Positions 48,138 through 59,406 of a DNA stretch of 64,000 nucleotides are shown here, piece after piece. The stretch's first letter is position 1. Every line of letters starts with the position of its first letter. The notes below the pieces were generated by a model, which had not been told where the DNA came from, made no database searches, and saw nothing but the letters and a program-made list of their open reading frames with translations. The position numbers and the translations under genes are program-made. The stretch spans positions 37,912,501 through 37,976,500 of the forward strand of contig NC_084923.1 of assembly GCF_958298935.1 (NCBI RefSeq), in the 5' to 3' direction. The DNA is from Phragmites australis. Taxonomy: Eukaryota; Streptophyta; Magnoliopsida; Poales; Poaceae.

Positions 48138-51100
48138 ATGGCCTCCCATATTGTTGGATACCCTCGCATGGGCCCCAAGAGGGAGCTCAAGTTTGCCTTG
48201 GAGTCTTTCTGGGACGGGAAGAGCAGCGCTAAGGATTTGGAGAAAGTTGCCACTGACCTCAGAGCTAGCATCTGGAAGCAAATGTCAGAAGCTGGGATCA
48301 AGTACATTCCCAGCAACACCTTCTCATACTATGACCAGGTCCTTGACACAACGGCCATGCTTGGGGCTGTCCCAGAACGCTACTCTTGGACTGGAGGCGA
48401 GATTGGCTTGAGCACCTACTTCTCAATGGCCAGGGGAAATGCCACTGTCCCTGCTATGGAGATGACCAAGTGGTTTGACACAAACTAGTAAGTCAACTTC
48501 CATATCTTGAATGCTTGCCACAGGTGGCCTTTTCTGGTGTTAGTCTAACATTGTTTCTTACCTTACTCATTGCAGCCACTTCATTGTCCCCGAACTCGGC
48601 CCAAACACCAAGTTCTCATACGCCTCACACAAGGCTGTCTCTGAGTACAAGGAGGCAAAGGCGGTATGTTGCTATAACCACAACACTGTGTCAGCTATAT
48701 CTGTAGTTTAGTTCATTTACCCTTCTTGCAGTAGTTTGTATACCTGCACAATTTAGTAATAGGAAAAATTGCACCAGCCCATATTATATGCCCTAGCTAT
48801 CTGAATCTGATTCGACATATATTGTTAGTTTAGCATGTCTCCTTTTTGTTAATTGAATCACAAGGTCGTGCTAAACCTTCAACTTATCCAGTCCTTGACT
48901 GGTTTGATGCCTTCAGTTTACATATGGAATAAGTGTTTCGTCATATCTTGGTTGACTGTCATAAGCAAATCAACATTGAAGTAAATTATAACTTAACTAG
49001 TTAGCTTCTGCAAGCCTTTTTTGAGATCGAAAATGGATCATCTTGGAACAAACAAACTTTGCTATCTTGACAACAGTAATGCATAACCCTTTGCATACTT
49101 ACCAAATACCAATGTTCAGTTCAAGGCCCTGAAATTGATCTTTTATTTCTTCTCCCTGTTTTATGAACATACCTTTTGTGATAATACTTCTTTTATGTGA
49201 TGGAATCATGTCAACTTTATCATATGTCATTACTTGTGATTTTGGTGCTTAATCACACCTTATGTCTTAAAAGGGCCATGTGAAACAATTCTCTCATTCC
49301 ATATTGCATGACAGTAGTGACACACTAGGAACCATGGGGATGCTCTTTTACTTCTGTGTTGGTGATTTTTACCCTATAAAGGAACTGACATACTGACATT
49401 CTATTTTCCCTTGTGGAAATAATTCCTTCTCTCTTACATGTTTTTATCCTTGTGCAGCTTGGCATTGATACTGTTCCAGTGCTTATTGGACCAGTCTCAT
49501 ACTTGCTGCTCTCTAAGCCTGCCAAGAGTGTGGACAAATCGTTCTCTCTTCTTTCACTTCTTGTTAGCATTCTTCCCATCTACAAGTAAGCATCTACACA
49601 AATAGCCAACTATTTTTTCATCATGAGCGTCTTCAGTTGATAATGATATATGCTATGAAATGCAGGGAGGTTATTGCTGAGCTGAAGGCAGCAGGTGCTT
49701 CATGGATTCAGTTTGATGAGCCTACCCTTGTTAAGGACCTTGATGCTCACCAATTGGCCGCATTTTCTTTGGCGTATGCTGAACTGGAGTCAGCACTTTC
49801 TGGATTAAATGTGCTTATCGAGACATACTTCGCCGATATTCCTGCTGAATCCTACAAGTATGTTTTCCAGTGCTAATATATCGTCTCCACCATGGTGTTC
49901 CTTTCAAAGTAATTTTGTTGAGAAAGAAAACAAAACACTCATTCTTTTGCAAACACAGGACCCTCACATCCTTGAGTGGTGTGACTGCTTATGGTTTTGA
50001 TCTTGTCCGTGGAGCCAAGACACTTGATCTTGTCAGGAGCAGTTTCCCCTCCGGAAAATACCTTTTTGCCGGTGTTGTAGATGGCCGGAACATTTGGGCT
50101 GATGATCTTGCTGCATCTCTCAGCACTCTTCAGTCTCTTGAGGTTGTTGTCGGCAAGGGTAAGCATTGAAGGATATATTGTTATTTATCTCTTTTTCTCA
50201 CCACGTATGTGATTTAATGATTCCAAACACATGGTGTTCAGACAAGCTTGTGGTGTCAACCTCCTGCTCGCTGATGCACACCGCTGTTGATCTTGTAAAT
50301 GAGACCAAGCTCGATGATGAGATTAAGTCATGGCTCGCATTTGCTGCCCAAAAGGTGGTTGAGGTCAATGCCCTGGCCAAGGCTTTATCAGGTCAAAAGG
50401 ATGAGGTACAACACTGTTCTGTACCCTTCGTTCTTCTGAGGCTTTTAGCCTTTAGCTGGGTGCTTCTTTCTTTTATGTACTTCAGTTAACTTTTGATTAG
50501 TAATATTGAACATGTTCATGTACAGGCTTACTTTGCAGCAAATGCTGCTGCTCTGGCCTCAAAGAGGTCATCACCGAGAGTGACAAATGAGGAGGTTCAG
50601 AAGGCTGTAAGTAACACTGAGCTTTATTCATTACATGTTAGTTTCATATAGATATTAGTACACATCAATTCTAAACCAGAAATGCATTTCTTACAGGCAG
50701 CTACTTTGAAGGGCTCTGACCACCGCCGTGCTACCAATGTTTCTGCTAGATTGGATGCTCAACAGAAAAAGCTCAACCTCCCCGTCCTTCCCACAACCAC
50801 AATTGGTTCGTTCCCTCAGACTATGGACCTCAGGAGGGTCCGCCGCGAATACAAGGCAAAGAAGTAAGTCTCTATAGATTAGAAATATCATTATTGTAAG
50901 ATCTTACTCACCTTTTCTTATTGACAATGTATTATTTCAGGATCTCCGAGGAGGAATACATCAGTGCCATCAAGGAAGAAATCAGCAAGGTTGTCAAGAT
51001 CCAAGAGGAGCTTGACATTGATGTTCTTGTGCACGGAGAGCCTGAGGTGAGCATTTTTTAGTACTGATATTGTTCATTGTAGACTATGCATTATCGATCA

Positions 51101-52259
51101 TTAAAAACAGCAAGTTCCTTTAGCATATTGATATATCATTTTCTGCAGATGAAACATGTACTCATTTATGTAACTTGATTTCTATGTATTTATAGAGAAA
51201 TGACATGGTTGAGTACTTCGGTGAGCAATTATCTGGTTTTGCATTTACTGCCAATGGATGGGTGCAATCTTATGGATCACGTTGTGTGAAGCCACCCATT
51301 ATCTATGGTGATGTCAGCCGCCCCAACCCCATGACTGTCTTCTGGTCCAAGATGGCACAGAGCATGACCTCTCGCCCGATGAAGGGAATGTTAACCGGTC
51401 CGGTCACAATCCTCAACTGGTCATTTGTCAGGAACGACCAGCCCAGGTTTGTTACTGCTTCCTAGCTGCTTCATTATGTTTAGACAGTTCCAAACACCAT
51501 ACTTATATGTTACTTCTTGGGGTACAGGTTTGAGACATGCTACCAGATAGCTCTTGCAATTAAAAAGGAGGTTGAGGATCTTGAGGCTGCTGGTATTCAG
51601 GTTTGTATCTTCTACTTTTGTTTTCTAGTTCTTGTTTCATCAATATGTCCAATGTGTGACATTATGTTTTTTTGCTCTTTGCAGGTGATCCAGATCGATG
51701 AGGCAGCTCTAAGAGAGGGTCTGCCGCTGCGCAAGTCAGAGCATGCATTCTACCTAGACTGGGCTGTCCACTCTTTCAGAATCACCAACTGTGGAGTCCA
51801 GGACACCACTCAGGTAATCGCCTTGAAATGTTATGAGATACCTGGAAATCTATCTTGGCATATCTCCTGATGGTCCTTTTTCTTGGATAGATCCACACCC
51901 ATATGTGCTACTCCAACTTCAATGATATCATCCACTCCATCATCGACATGGATGCCGATGTGATCACCATTGAGAACTCCCGGTCTGATGAGAAGCTGTT
52001 GTCCGTCTTCCGTGAGGGTGTGAAGTATGGCGCTGGCATTGGCCCTGGTGTCTATGACATCCACTCTCCCAGGATTCCCTCTACCGAGGAGATTGCCGAC
52101 CGCATCAACAAGATGCTTGCCGTACTTGAAACCAACATCCTTTGGGTGAACCCTGACTGCGGTCTCAAGACCCGCAAATACACTGAGGTCAAGCCCGCCC
52201 TAACCAACATGGTTTCTGCCACCAAGCTCATCCGCACCCAGCTTGCCAGCGCGAAATGA
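48138..52259 (+). CDS. METE: Cobalamin-independent methionine synthase (5-methyltetrahydropteroyltriglutamate-homocysteine methyltransferase)
   Basis: Thirteen coding exons: 48138-48487, 48576-48663, 49458-49585, 49666-49857, 49959-50158, 50242-50405, 50526-50606, 50697-50863, 50941-51046, 51196-51446, 51528-51600, 51685-51813, 51891-52259. All introns are GT-AG. The sum is 2298 bases, giving 765 aa, the usual plant length. The enzyme transfers the methyl group of methyl-tetrahydrofolate polyglutamate to homocysteine, making methionine for protein and S-adenosylmethionine; the plant family includes cytosolic and plastid forms, and I see no transit peptide (start [12 protein letters not shown]). 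The zinc ligands fall where expected: His647 and Cys649 in HTHMCYSNF, Glu671 in TIENSRSDE, Cys733 in NPDCGLKTR. There are no frame defects. The gene is convergent with the next one, 460 bp apart. Confidence 0.96.
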
Positions 52260-52719
52260 GTCATTTGATGATAGTACCCCGGCTTGTCAAACACAAAGCC
52301 AAAAGGGCCATTTGTTTTGAATAATTGGGTCTCATATACCCCTGTTCTATTATTAGGTTAGTCTCGTATTGTTATATGGTGTATTCTAAGTTTTGTGTGC
52401 TTTTAATTTTAGGATGTTGTCTCGGGCATGTGTGCTTGGTTATAATCAGAAATGAAATATGCAATCTTCAAATCGCATCTACAACTACATTGTTATCTCT
52501 CAGTTTTCCTTTCCTTTAGGAGAAAAATGGTTTCAGATTAGAAGCTGTTTATAGGCCTCATCTGGAAACACCCCAATGTCTTACTAAAATCGCGATGTTG
52601 AAACAGTATTTGTACTATGGTGTCCTTTGACAGTCGTTGTAAACACCCAGTTGATAACTGTTAATTGTTATGCACAGGATATACATTTACACACACAACT
52701 TTTAACTTTTAAACATGCT
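52260..52719. other. Shared 3' region of two convergent genes
   Basis: 460 bases hold the 3' UTRs of methionine synthase (plus) and the first RTM2-like gene (minus). AATGAAAT at about 52450-52457 is a possible plus-strand polyadenylation signal. No gene. Confidence 0.6.
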
Positions 52720-53600
52720 TCACAGCAACATTACATACAGGACAGTGGCACCAGCACCCACCAACGCAAGGACGAGAGCAAAGCCAAGAACGTGGAGAAC
52801 TCTGATTTTCCTCCACCATCTCTTGCCCTCACCATCATCTCTCTCGACAGCATTTTCATCACCATCGCTTCTTGGCAAATCTTGTGTGGCCATTGCCGCC
52901 TCTTGTCCCTGTTCCTCCATCCCCTGATCTCTCTGTTCCTTCTCTTCAACCTTGTCTTTCCCTGCATCTTCTTGGGCGCTCCATAGGCTGCCGCTGCTGC
53001 TGCCTGATGAGCCATCAGCACTGCCCGGTATCTTCTGCTGTCCTCTCAGAGACTTAGAGCTCCCAGGCTGATGCTCTTTCTGCTTAGACGAGCCATCAGC
53101 ACTGCCCGGTATCTTCTCAGAGATACCGGGCTGATGCTCTTTCTGCTTAGACGACGGCGGTGGTCCCTTGGGCAGAATGACATAGAGCAGGGTGTTTTCA
53201 GTGTCCATATTGGCCCGAATGGCGCCGGCGTCGCAGCTCCTCGGTACCGGGAACACCTTGAGGAAGCGCGCCCATTGCGCACCGTCGACCTGGCGCTCGC
53301 CGGTGACCTTCAGCTTCTGGTTGGTGCTGTACAGGACCTTCATCTCCTCCTTCCTGAACCCTGAACCAAACAGACCGCTTCTTCAGAAGACGCAGTGGAT
53401 GATTTCTTCAGAAGACGCAGGTTCTGCAGCACTGAATCTCACGGAGCCGAGCCATATATGAGGCGCACGGCGGCGTTACCTGACACGTCGACGACGAGGG
53501 TGTCGGCGTCCTCGGTGCTTGCCCACTCGCACCGCGGGTCGACGGCCGTGTACACGCGGCGGCGCGGTGGCGGGGCGGGCGGCACAGCTGCTGCCTGCAT
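52720..53600 (-). CDS. RTM2-like protein A: small-heat-shock (alpha-crystallin) domain with C-terminal membrane anchor
   Basis: Two exons, 53600-53480 and 53360-52720, join in phase (121+641) to 253 aa. The intron is GT-AG (CAG/GTAACG, TTCAG/GG). The first ATG is at 53600; an upstream extension of the frame starts only from TTG. Residues about 10-105 form an alpha-crystallin-like domain (VDPRCEWASTEDADTLVVDVSGF, here split by the intron after the DVSG codon, then FRKEEMKVLY and KLKVTGERQVDG). A hydrophilic linker has a duplicated unit (SSKQKEHQPG...KIPGSADG twice). A charged stretch is followed by a hydrophobic anchor at 228-253 (VLHVLGFALVLALVGAGATV) that ends the protein. Family knowledge: Arabidopsis RTM2 has this layout and restricts potyvirus long-distance movement; most homologues have unknown roles and are not heat induced. 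Confidence 0.8.
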
Positions 53601-53861
53601 GATGGGCCTGTGCTGATGATCCTTCAAAGCTGTTCAGCAAGAAGAATATATGGTTATGACAGAGCAAGCAATGCGGGTACACGGGGAGCTCTACAGTAGA
53701 TTACAATATATTTGGTTCTTAGCTGCAGAATGGTGTTGCCTCCCAGACGGGTTATATGCTAATGGTTGTTGCTAGGCAACTCCTTGCTTTGCTTCTTCTG
53801 GTCTGAGATGTTTGCTTTAGCTCCAAGGTGTAAATCTGTGCTGGAATTTTACTACGCAGGC

Positions 53862-54882
53862 CAGTGGCGGACTCGGGATTCGCAGGGTGAAGTACATTTA
53901 TAATAGCAAAGGTCACAAATTAAAAAAAAAATAACAGAAAAGGTCACAAATTTATAATAGCATAACTGAAGTACATTTTAGCTAATTTAGAGAAATTACA
54001 AAATAATTAAGAAAACTACAATTTAACTCGGTGTTTCTTTATAGCTTGAAAGTATTTGATGATATCATTACCCTTAACTTGCACAAAGAAGTCACGCTCT
54101 AGAAACATAACTATGCAATCATTCAAAAGCTGGCCCTATCCAATTTGTTAGCTTATTCTTCATATAATTTATTGAAGAAAATACTCTCTCAACATTAGCA
54201 GTTGTTACTAGAAGAATCAATACCAGTTTGAGAAGTTTTTACACGATTCTATAATGCGTGTTCTTTTTGTTTCAACAAGCATAATGGAAAGTTCAGTAAG
54301 ATTTTTCACTTTTTCTAGATCTTTTATCTCTACTCATATCAATAATGAAGTGTGTAAGTTAAAAGGGAAGATGCATCAACTCTGTGCTTGAGAAATATTT
54401 AGCATAGAACTGAGTGAGTTTAACCAAGTTGTCCTTATCATAAGCAGTAAATGAATTAGCTAGATTGAATGATGTCATGCAAAAAAGCAAATCCGTGTTT
54501 ACCTCATCATGTTGTTAAGCTCTTGAAGTTATCACTCAATGACACTTAAAAAATTGTCAACATGAAAACGGTGAAGATTCTTGACTTTTAGAAAGAACAT
54601 CTTGTCTCTTCCAACAGACCTGTAGAAACCATCCATGCTAGCAACTTTGATACCATGCTTCACACAAAAAGAAGTGACTTCTTAAAAAAAAAAGGTTTTC
54701 CAACCATCTCAATATAATTAGCAACAAGTGTGCTATGAAAACAAACTCAAATATAGTTTGAAACTGAATTTGCCCCCATCTCAATTTATACACATGTATA
54801 TACCTTACATATACTCTGTTTTTTTTGCAAAAATAATGGGTATTCAACTGAATACCCATGAATTACAATAGGTCCGCCCATG
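53862..54882. mobile_element. Deleted hAT transposon with transposase remnant
   Basis: The left end CAGTGGCGGACTCGGG is a hAT-type terminus. The right end reads (reverse complement) CATGGGCGGACCTATTG. Flanks ACGCAGGC (53854-53861) and ATGCAGGC (54883-54890) are an 8-bp target duplication with one change. Inside, the minus strand has an eroded C-terminal hAT transposase similar to plant MYM/TTF-type zinc-finger hAT proteins (VERVFSSINYMKNKLTN-like residues near 54150-54190, then stops). Confidence 0.7.
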
Positions 54883-55014
54883 ATGCAGGCAGATAGGACT
54901 TTGCTAACTAGTTAACACCAACTAACTATTTATCTGGTTAACACTTTCTTTTTTACAACTAACTTTTCCTTTTTGGCAGTTTCTTTTTAAAGAGCAATTC
55001 CTTTTTGGAGCCAT

Positions 55015-55195
55015 GTTGATTAAATATTTTGTTTTAAAAAATGTTGATTCAACTTTTCTTTCGGAAATTATTGATTTAACATTTCCGGTTTATTCAACGT
55101 TTTTCAGAAAATGTTGATTTGACATTTTGGTATGTAGTTTACATAAATGTTGATTCAACATTTCTTGAAAAATGTTGATTCAACATTTTCTTTAT
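55015..55195. repeat. Array of ATGTTGATTCAACAT palindromes
   Basis: The word ATGTTGATT (followed by CAACATTT or a variant) recurs about six times between 55015 and 55190, spaced 20-45 bases. ATGTTGATTCAACAT is a perfect palindrome around a central base pair except for the middle. Copies differ by single bases. Confidence 0.75.
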
Positions 55196-55608
55196 GGCTA
55201 GCGACGAGGAAGGAAGCTGGGACGGCGGGCACAACTAGTGCAGACGGAGCTCACGAAGTCAGCAATAGCGGGGCTTGCGGAGCTCGGGGTAGCGGCCATA
55301 GCAGTGGAGCCTGTAGAGCTCCAATAGGCGTTGTTGGCATGGAGCGTAGCATCGTAGGGTGGCCAGGGGCGGCGGCGATAGGAGGTTGCTGAGCTCGAGG
55401 AGGTGGTTGGTGCAGGGGAGTGAGGTGGGAGTGGGAAGTAAGAAGGTACAATTCGGAGAAGGAAGAGGAAGGGTGTTAACTAGATCCAATTAATACCAAC
55501 CCCATGTTGGCCCCAACAGACTCGTTTTTTGGAAGATCAGGCTGGTAGAGCATGTTACCGAGAATGCACATACATACATATCCATTTGGGCTTGATGGGC
55601 CGTCTCTG

Positions 55609-55990
55609 CATGAGCCTGGCTAGGCACGACCCAGTTAAGGCACTACTTGTCAGGCCTGACTAAGTAAACGGGCCATACCTTGCTGACCCGAGTGTCAGAG
55701 GCGCGGCCCACAGCACGGCTAGTGAGCAACTGTGCTGGGCTAGATCGGCCCGGGCATGGTTGCGGTACTGCGGGCTGTGTCGGGTGGCAGGTCGTGGGGG
55801 CGTGGGGACGACTGTGGCAGGGTGGTGTAGGGGTGACCGAGGTGGGTGTAGCGGAGCGGCGAGGGTGGGTTGGGGTGATAGGGGGCTGGGGTGGGGCAAC
55901 CGTGTTAGGGCGGGTCAAGACGTCGACCCAGGTATGACCCGGCTAAACGTGTTATATCTGGGTCGTGCCTACAGTAGCAGGCTTCATGCC
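55609..55990. mobile_element. GC-rich inverted-repeat element (MITE-like)
   Basis: The left end has GCATGAGCCTGGCTAGGCAC followed by GACCCAG. The right end in reverse complement has GCATGAAGCCTGCTACTGTA followed by GGCACGACCCAG. The inside is unusually GC-rich with GGGCC and GTGGGG words. The target duplication was not determined. Confidence 0.55.
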
Positions 55991-56792
55991 GATCCAGTTG
56001 GCCAACTTTATGCACATATATCGAGTAAATAGAACCATATGTGCTATAGTTTTTTATTTTATTACTTTTCCGAAACAAGGTGCAGCAACTTTCAAGGTGA
56101 GTAAATATTATTGATAGAACTTTGATGACAACTTGCAAAGAGCTCCAGCTTGGCTGTTGCAATGTCCTTGCCTATGACGATGACCGACGAGCTTTGAGTC
56201 ATGTATCGTACATTGTGACCTAATTTAACTGTTTCCATTGTGTCCTAATTTTGGATGCGTAGATATGTACTCTAATATATGCATCCATCTTATATTTAAT
56301 ATATTAAAAAAAGGAGGAAGAAGAAGAAAATTGTGTGCTCAATTTTTGTTGGAGCGGAGGTGAGATGTTAGAGTGATGTGGGACAATCAGGTTGTTACTA
56401 TATATAATTTGAGATGTTGCTTCCATTTATTTAGCTTCACGCGACAATAATTCTTATCTGATGTTGTGTTTGGCCGTGGATTTATTGCATAACTGTATTG
56501 GAAACATTGCTCCTCTTATGGTTTGGATGTTAGAGTAACAAATCTTGTGATTACTTTTTGTTTAGTCCATTGCAATTTGTTGCAAATGATGTTCCCATTG
56601 TTGCATGTCCATTTCCAAAAGTTGTTATAGCTGTGACGCTCTATATTTGCTCTTGGTATACTATATAAAAATATATTTTAGTGTTTTTTAGAAACTTGGC
56701 TTTTAAGTATATTTCATTATGTATTCATTCAAAGCCTCTCATCATATAAATTATCGCATGTATTTTCTCCTACACGCTAAAGGTCCCCCTTA

Positions 56793-56810
56793 CCCCCCCC
56801 CCCCCCCCCC
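56793..56810. repeat. C18 homopolymer
   Basis: Eighteen consecutive C in AT-rich intergenic DNA, preceded by CCCCCTTA. Confidence 0.9.
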
Positions 56811-57943
56811 AAAGCAAAGTGTCCCAAGTGGGTGTCAGGTGTTTGCTCCATGGCCACATAAGCTATCTATTCTCTTTATGGCAGCATGACGGTGTTGTTT
56901 TTGCTGCCACATCTATAGAAATGACCATAGTAAGCAGGGAATCCCTGAAAGGATGTGCAATGTTGGAGGCCTAAAGTGAAATTCCAATCAAGGTTTAAGG
57001 GTCTGCAGTGCAATTTTCTTGTACCAAAATATTGCACCATTACCAATCAACTTAGTCCCCCCTCTAATTTCCACGATGAACTCAGAACTTTTCATGTCCT
57101 TTTAATAGTTACTACTTTCCATGTTCTAGCCTAACTTTCTCATGGCTTCCAGAGATCAGAGGTTATGAACTTATACGTGACAACTGATTGCACTTCAGTG
57201 CTTTGCAATACCTCACAAAAAATTCGCCTTTATGCACACCAGCATTCTGTGGTTTTGGAAGCAGGGCGGAGCCAAGTATGTCTAGACGGTGCACATGCAC
57301 ACGGGTAAATCAATCAGTTATTGATTATATGTGCACCCCTTCGACACAAAATTATCTATTCTCGAGTGCGATGTTACTTAGAAATTGCATATGTTGCTAC
57401 ACCCGTGGTAAAATGACGCATCTCTGTCATTTCAATTTTAATGTTGTGTTTCGTTGTGTTGAGATTTTTAGTTTTTGATTGAAAAGCTGACTTTTGGCTG
57501 ATAGCTTTTTGTTATGGGCTTTTACACTAAATGTTTAGCTTCTCAAAACGTCAAAAATCAGAAAAATTCTTTTCAATTAGCTTCTCAGCTTTTAGTTCAT
57601 TTTCTCAGAAATCAATTTTTCAAAAACCAACTTCTCAGCAGTCTGTTTAGTTACTCATAAGCAAAAGCAAAAAAGCTCACTTGGGACCTAACTTCGTCCC
57701 AGGCTAAAAGATTTATAGTTGATAAGAGATCAAGAATCAAGATAGAGTAACAAAGGTATCTGTTCATCATCTTATTCCATCAAATCGATCAACCAAGCAA
57801 ATGACATGTCTTTAATCTGTAACACCAGACGATTAACAAATACCACGCATATATGTACTTGTCCTCGTACGTGTATATATACTCGCCAGTTTAGTGTGTA
57901 CTCACACCGTCACACCTCAATACCCAGAGTGGATGCGATTTGC

Positions 57944-59082
57944 TCACATCTCGTCGCCGTTGCTCCCGGATCCTAGCTCCCCGTGGTCGCCGGCGCCACC
58001 GGTGGCGTTCCGCAGGGTGTGCCACACGTAGACGGTGATCCCGATGAGCACCACCACCGCGACCGCCACGTTCACCAGCATCCCGCGGCTCGCGGAGATC
58101 GGCCTAGGCCGGCGCGCCATGTCCATCTCTCCCATCACTGCCGCCTCCTCCTTGGCCTTCTCCTCCTCCTTCTCCTTCTCCTGTATCGCCTTCCTGTCCT
58201 CCCCCATCTTCCCCATCGCCTCCCTCTCCATCCGTTTCTCCTCCTCCAACGACGGCTTCTTGGCCTCTTTCACCTGCTCCTGCTCCTTCGGCTTCGGGAT
58301 GGCGGCCACCGGCTCGGGCTTCGTGATTGCAGCGCCGCCGTTGTACGTCTTCGGGGGTTCCACCTCCGGCGCCGGTGTCGGCACGGAGGGCAGCCGCGCG
58401 GGCACCGCTGGCGCCGGCTCGAGAGCCGACGGCCTGCGCTGGGCTGGCTGCTTCTGGGAAGGGGCAGGCTGCAGCTTCCGTGAAGTAGCAGGAACCAACG
58501 GCTTCGCCGGCACCGAGGATGGCGCAGGCCTTGGCGGCTCAGGAGGCGCCTGCGGGGGCTTCTGCGGAGGCGCCTTCGCCGGCCTCCTTGGCTCCGGCAC
58601 GGACGGTGGCGCCGGGGCCACCGCCTGCGGCGAGGGGCTCTTCTTGGGGAGCGTGATGGTGAGCGTCTCGTTCTCGAACTTGGCGCGGATGCCATCGACG
58701 TTGCAGTTTTGCGGAAGTTTGAAGTCCTTCTGGAAGCGGCTCCACCTGGTGCCGGCGACCGGCCGCGTGCCGCGCGCCTGCATGTGGCCGTGGCTGTCGA
58801 CCACCACCTGTAACTCCTCCTTCTTGAACCCTGCAGTCAGCCAGTCACATCCATCCATTTTTTCCATGCACAGCACATGACATGATCGAATTCATCAGTC
58901 AGTCAGCGCCCACGCATTCTTGCATGCATTTCTCAGGAAATTGAGGAACAATAAGCTTGATCACTAATTTCCTGCTTGCCTGGGAGGGAGATCTTGACGG
59001 TGTCGGCCTCCGCGGCGCGGCTCCACTCGACGGTGGGGTCGTACTCCTCATACGTGCGGTTGATGCCCCTGGCGGCGTTCAT
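57944..59082 (-). CDS. RTM2-like protein B: alpha-crystallin domain, Pro-rich linker, membrane anchor; GC-AG intron
   Basis: Two exons, 59082-58980 and 58830-57944, join in phase (103+887) to 329 aa. The first ATG after the TATA box was used. The alpha-crystallin-like part covers about 10-100 (YDPTVEWSRAAEADTVKISLPG, FKKEELQVVVDSHGH, then WSRFQKDFKLPQNCNVDGIR and FENETLTITLPKK). It is followed by a long Pro/Ala/Lys-rich linker (about 105-205), a charged Glu/Lys coiled-coil-like stretch (KEKEEEKAKEEAA) and one transmembrane helix at about 283-305 (VNVAVAVVVLIGITVYVW). The donor is CCCAG/GCAAGC, a GC-AG intron of 149 bases, at the position equivalent to the intron of gene A (before GF+KEE). The family layout is that of Arabidopsis RTM2; the exact function is unknown. 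Confidence 0.83.
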
Positions 59083-59173
59083 GGATGCGGCTCTTCTTGA
59101 TCTCCCTGAGCTAAATGTGATGCGCTGAGTCGAAATGCTTCTGCTGGTGGTCTTTGTGTTGGTGCCAGTGGCC

Positions 59174-59186
59174 TTATATATATATA
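59174..59186 (-). promoter_or_regulatory. TATA box of RTM2-like gene B
   Basis: On the minus strand TATATATATAAGG lies about 90 bases upstream of the ATG at 59082. No ATG occurs between the box and the chosen start. Confidence 0.6.
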
Positions 59187-59406
59187 CTAGAGTCATTTGC
59201 ATGTTCAGAGATCAAGAGGTAAAACAGAGGAGAAGAATAGATTCGTCCATGAACTTGGCTTGGTGGACAAGTGATCGGCTGGATTTTGTGTGTTTTCTGG
59301 GCCACCTCCCTGCTTGGGCAAGAACGAGTGATGAAGTATTCCTTGCTTGATTTCTGGGGCTGGAAAAATCCATGTGAATTTGCAGGAGATGTGGGATAGG
59401 TATTCC

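Larger units (their letters stand above)
54883..57943. other. Region between the two RTM2-like genes, no gene
   Basis: Contains a palindromic micro-array (55020-55190), a GC-rich MITE-like element (55609-55990), a run of 18 C (56793-56810) and, at about 57430-57690, AAGCTxxCTTTTGG-type sequence resembling hAT MITE ends. Open frames in 55147-55940 are compositional. Confidence 0.5.

Noticed and set aside
55643..56032. Several overlapping open frames in a GC-rich patch
   Set aside because: Explained by the GC-rich inverted-repeat element; peptides are low-complexity Pro/Arg/Gly.
58035..58880. 281-codon plus-strand frame opposite RTM2-like gene B
   Set aside because: Antisense shadow of a Pro/Ala-rich coding region; no motif, and the minus strand has promoter, splice sites and domain structure.
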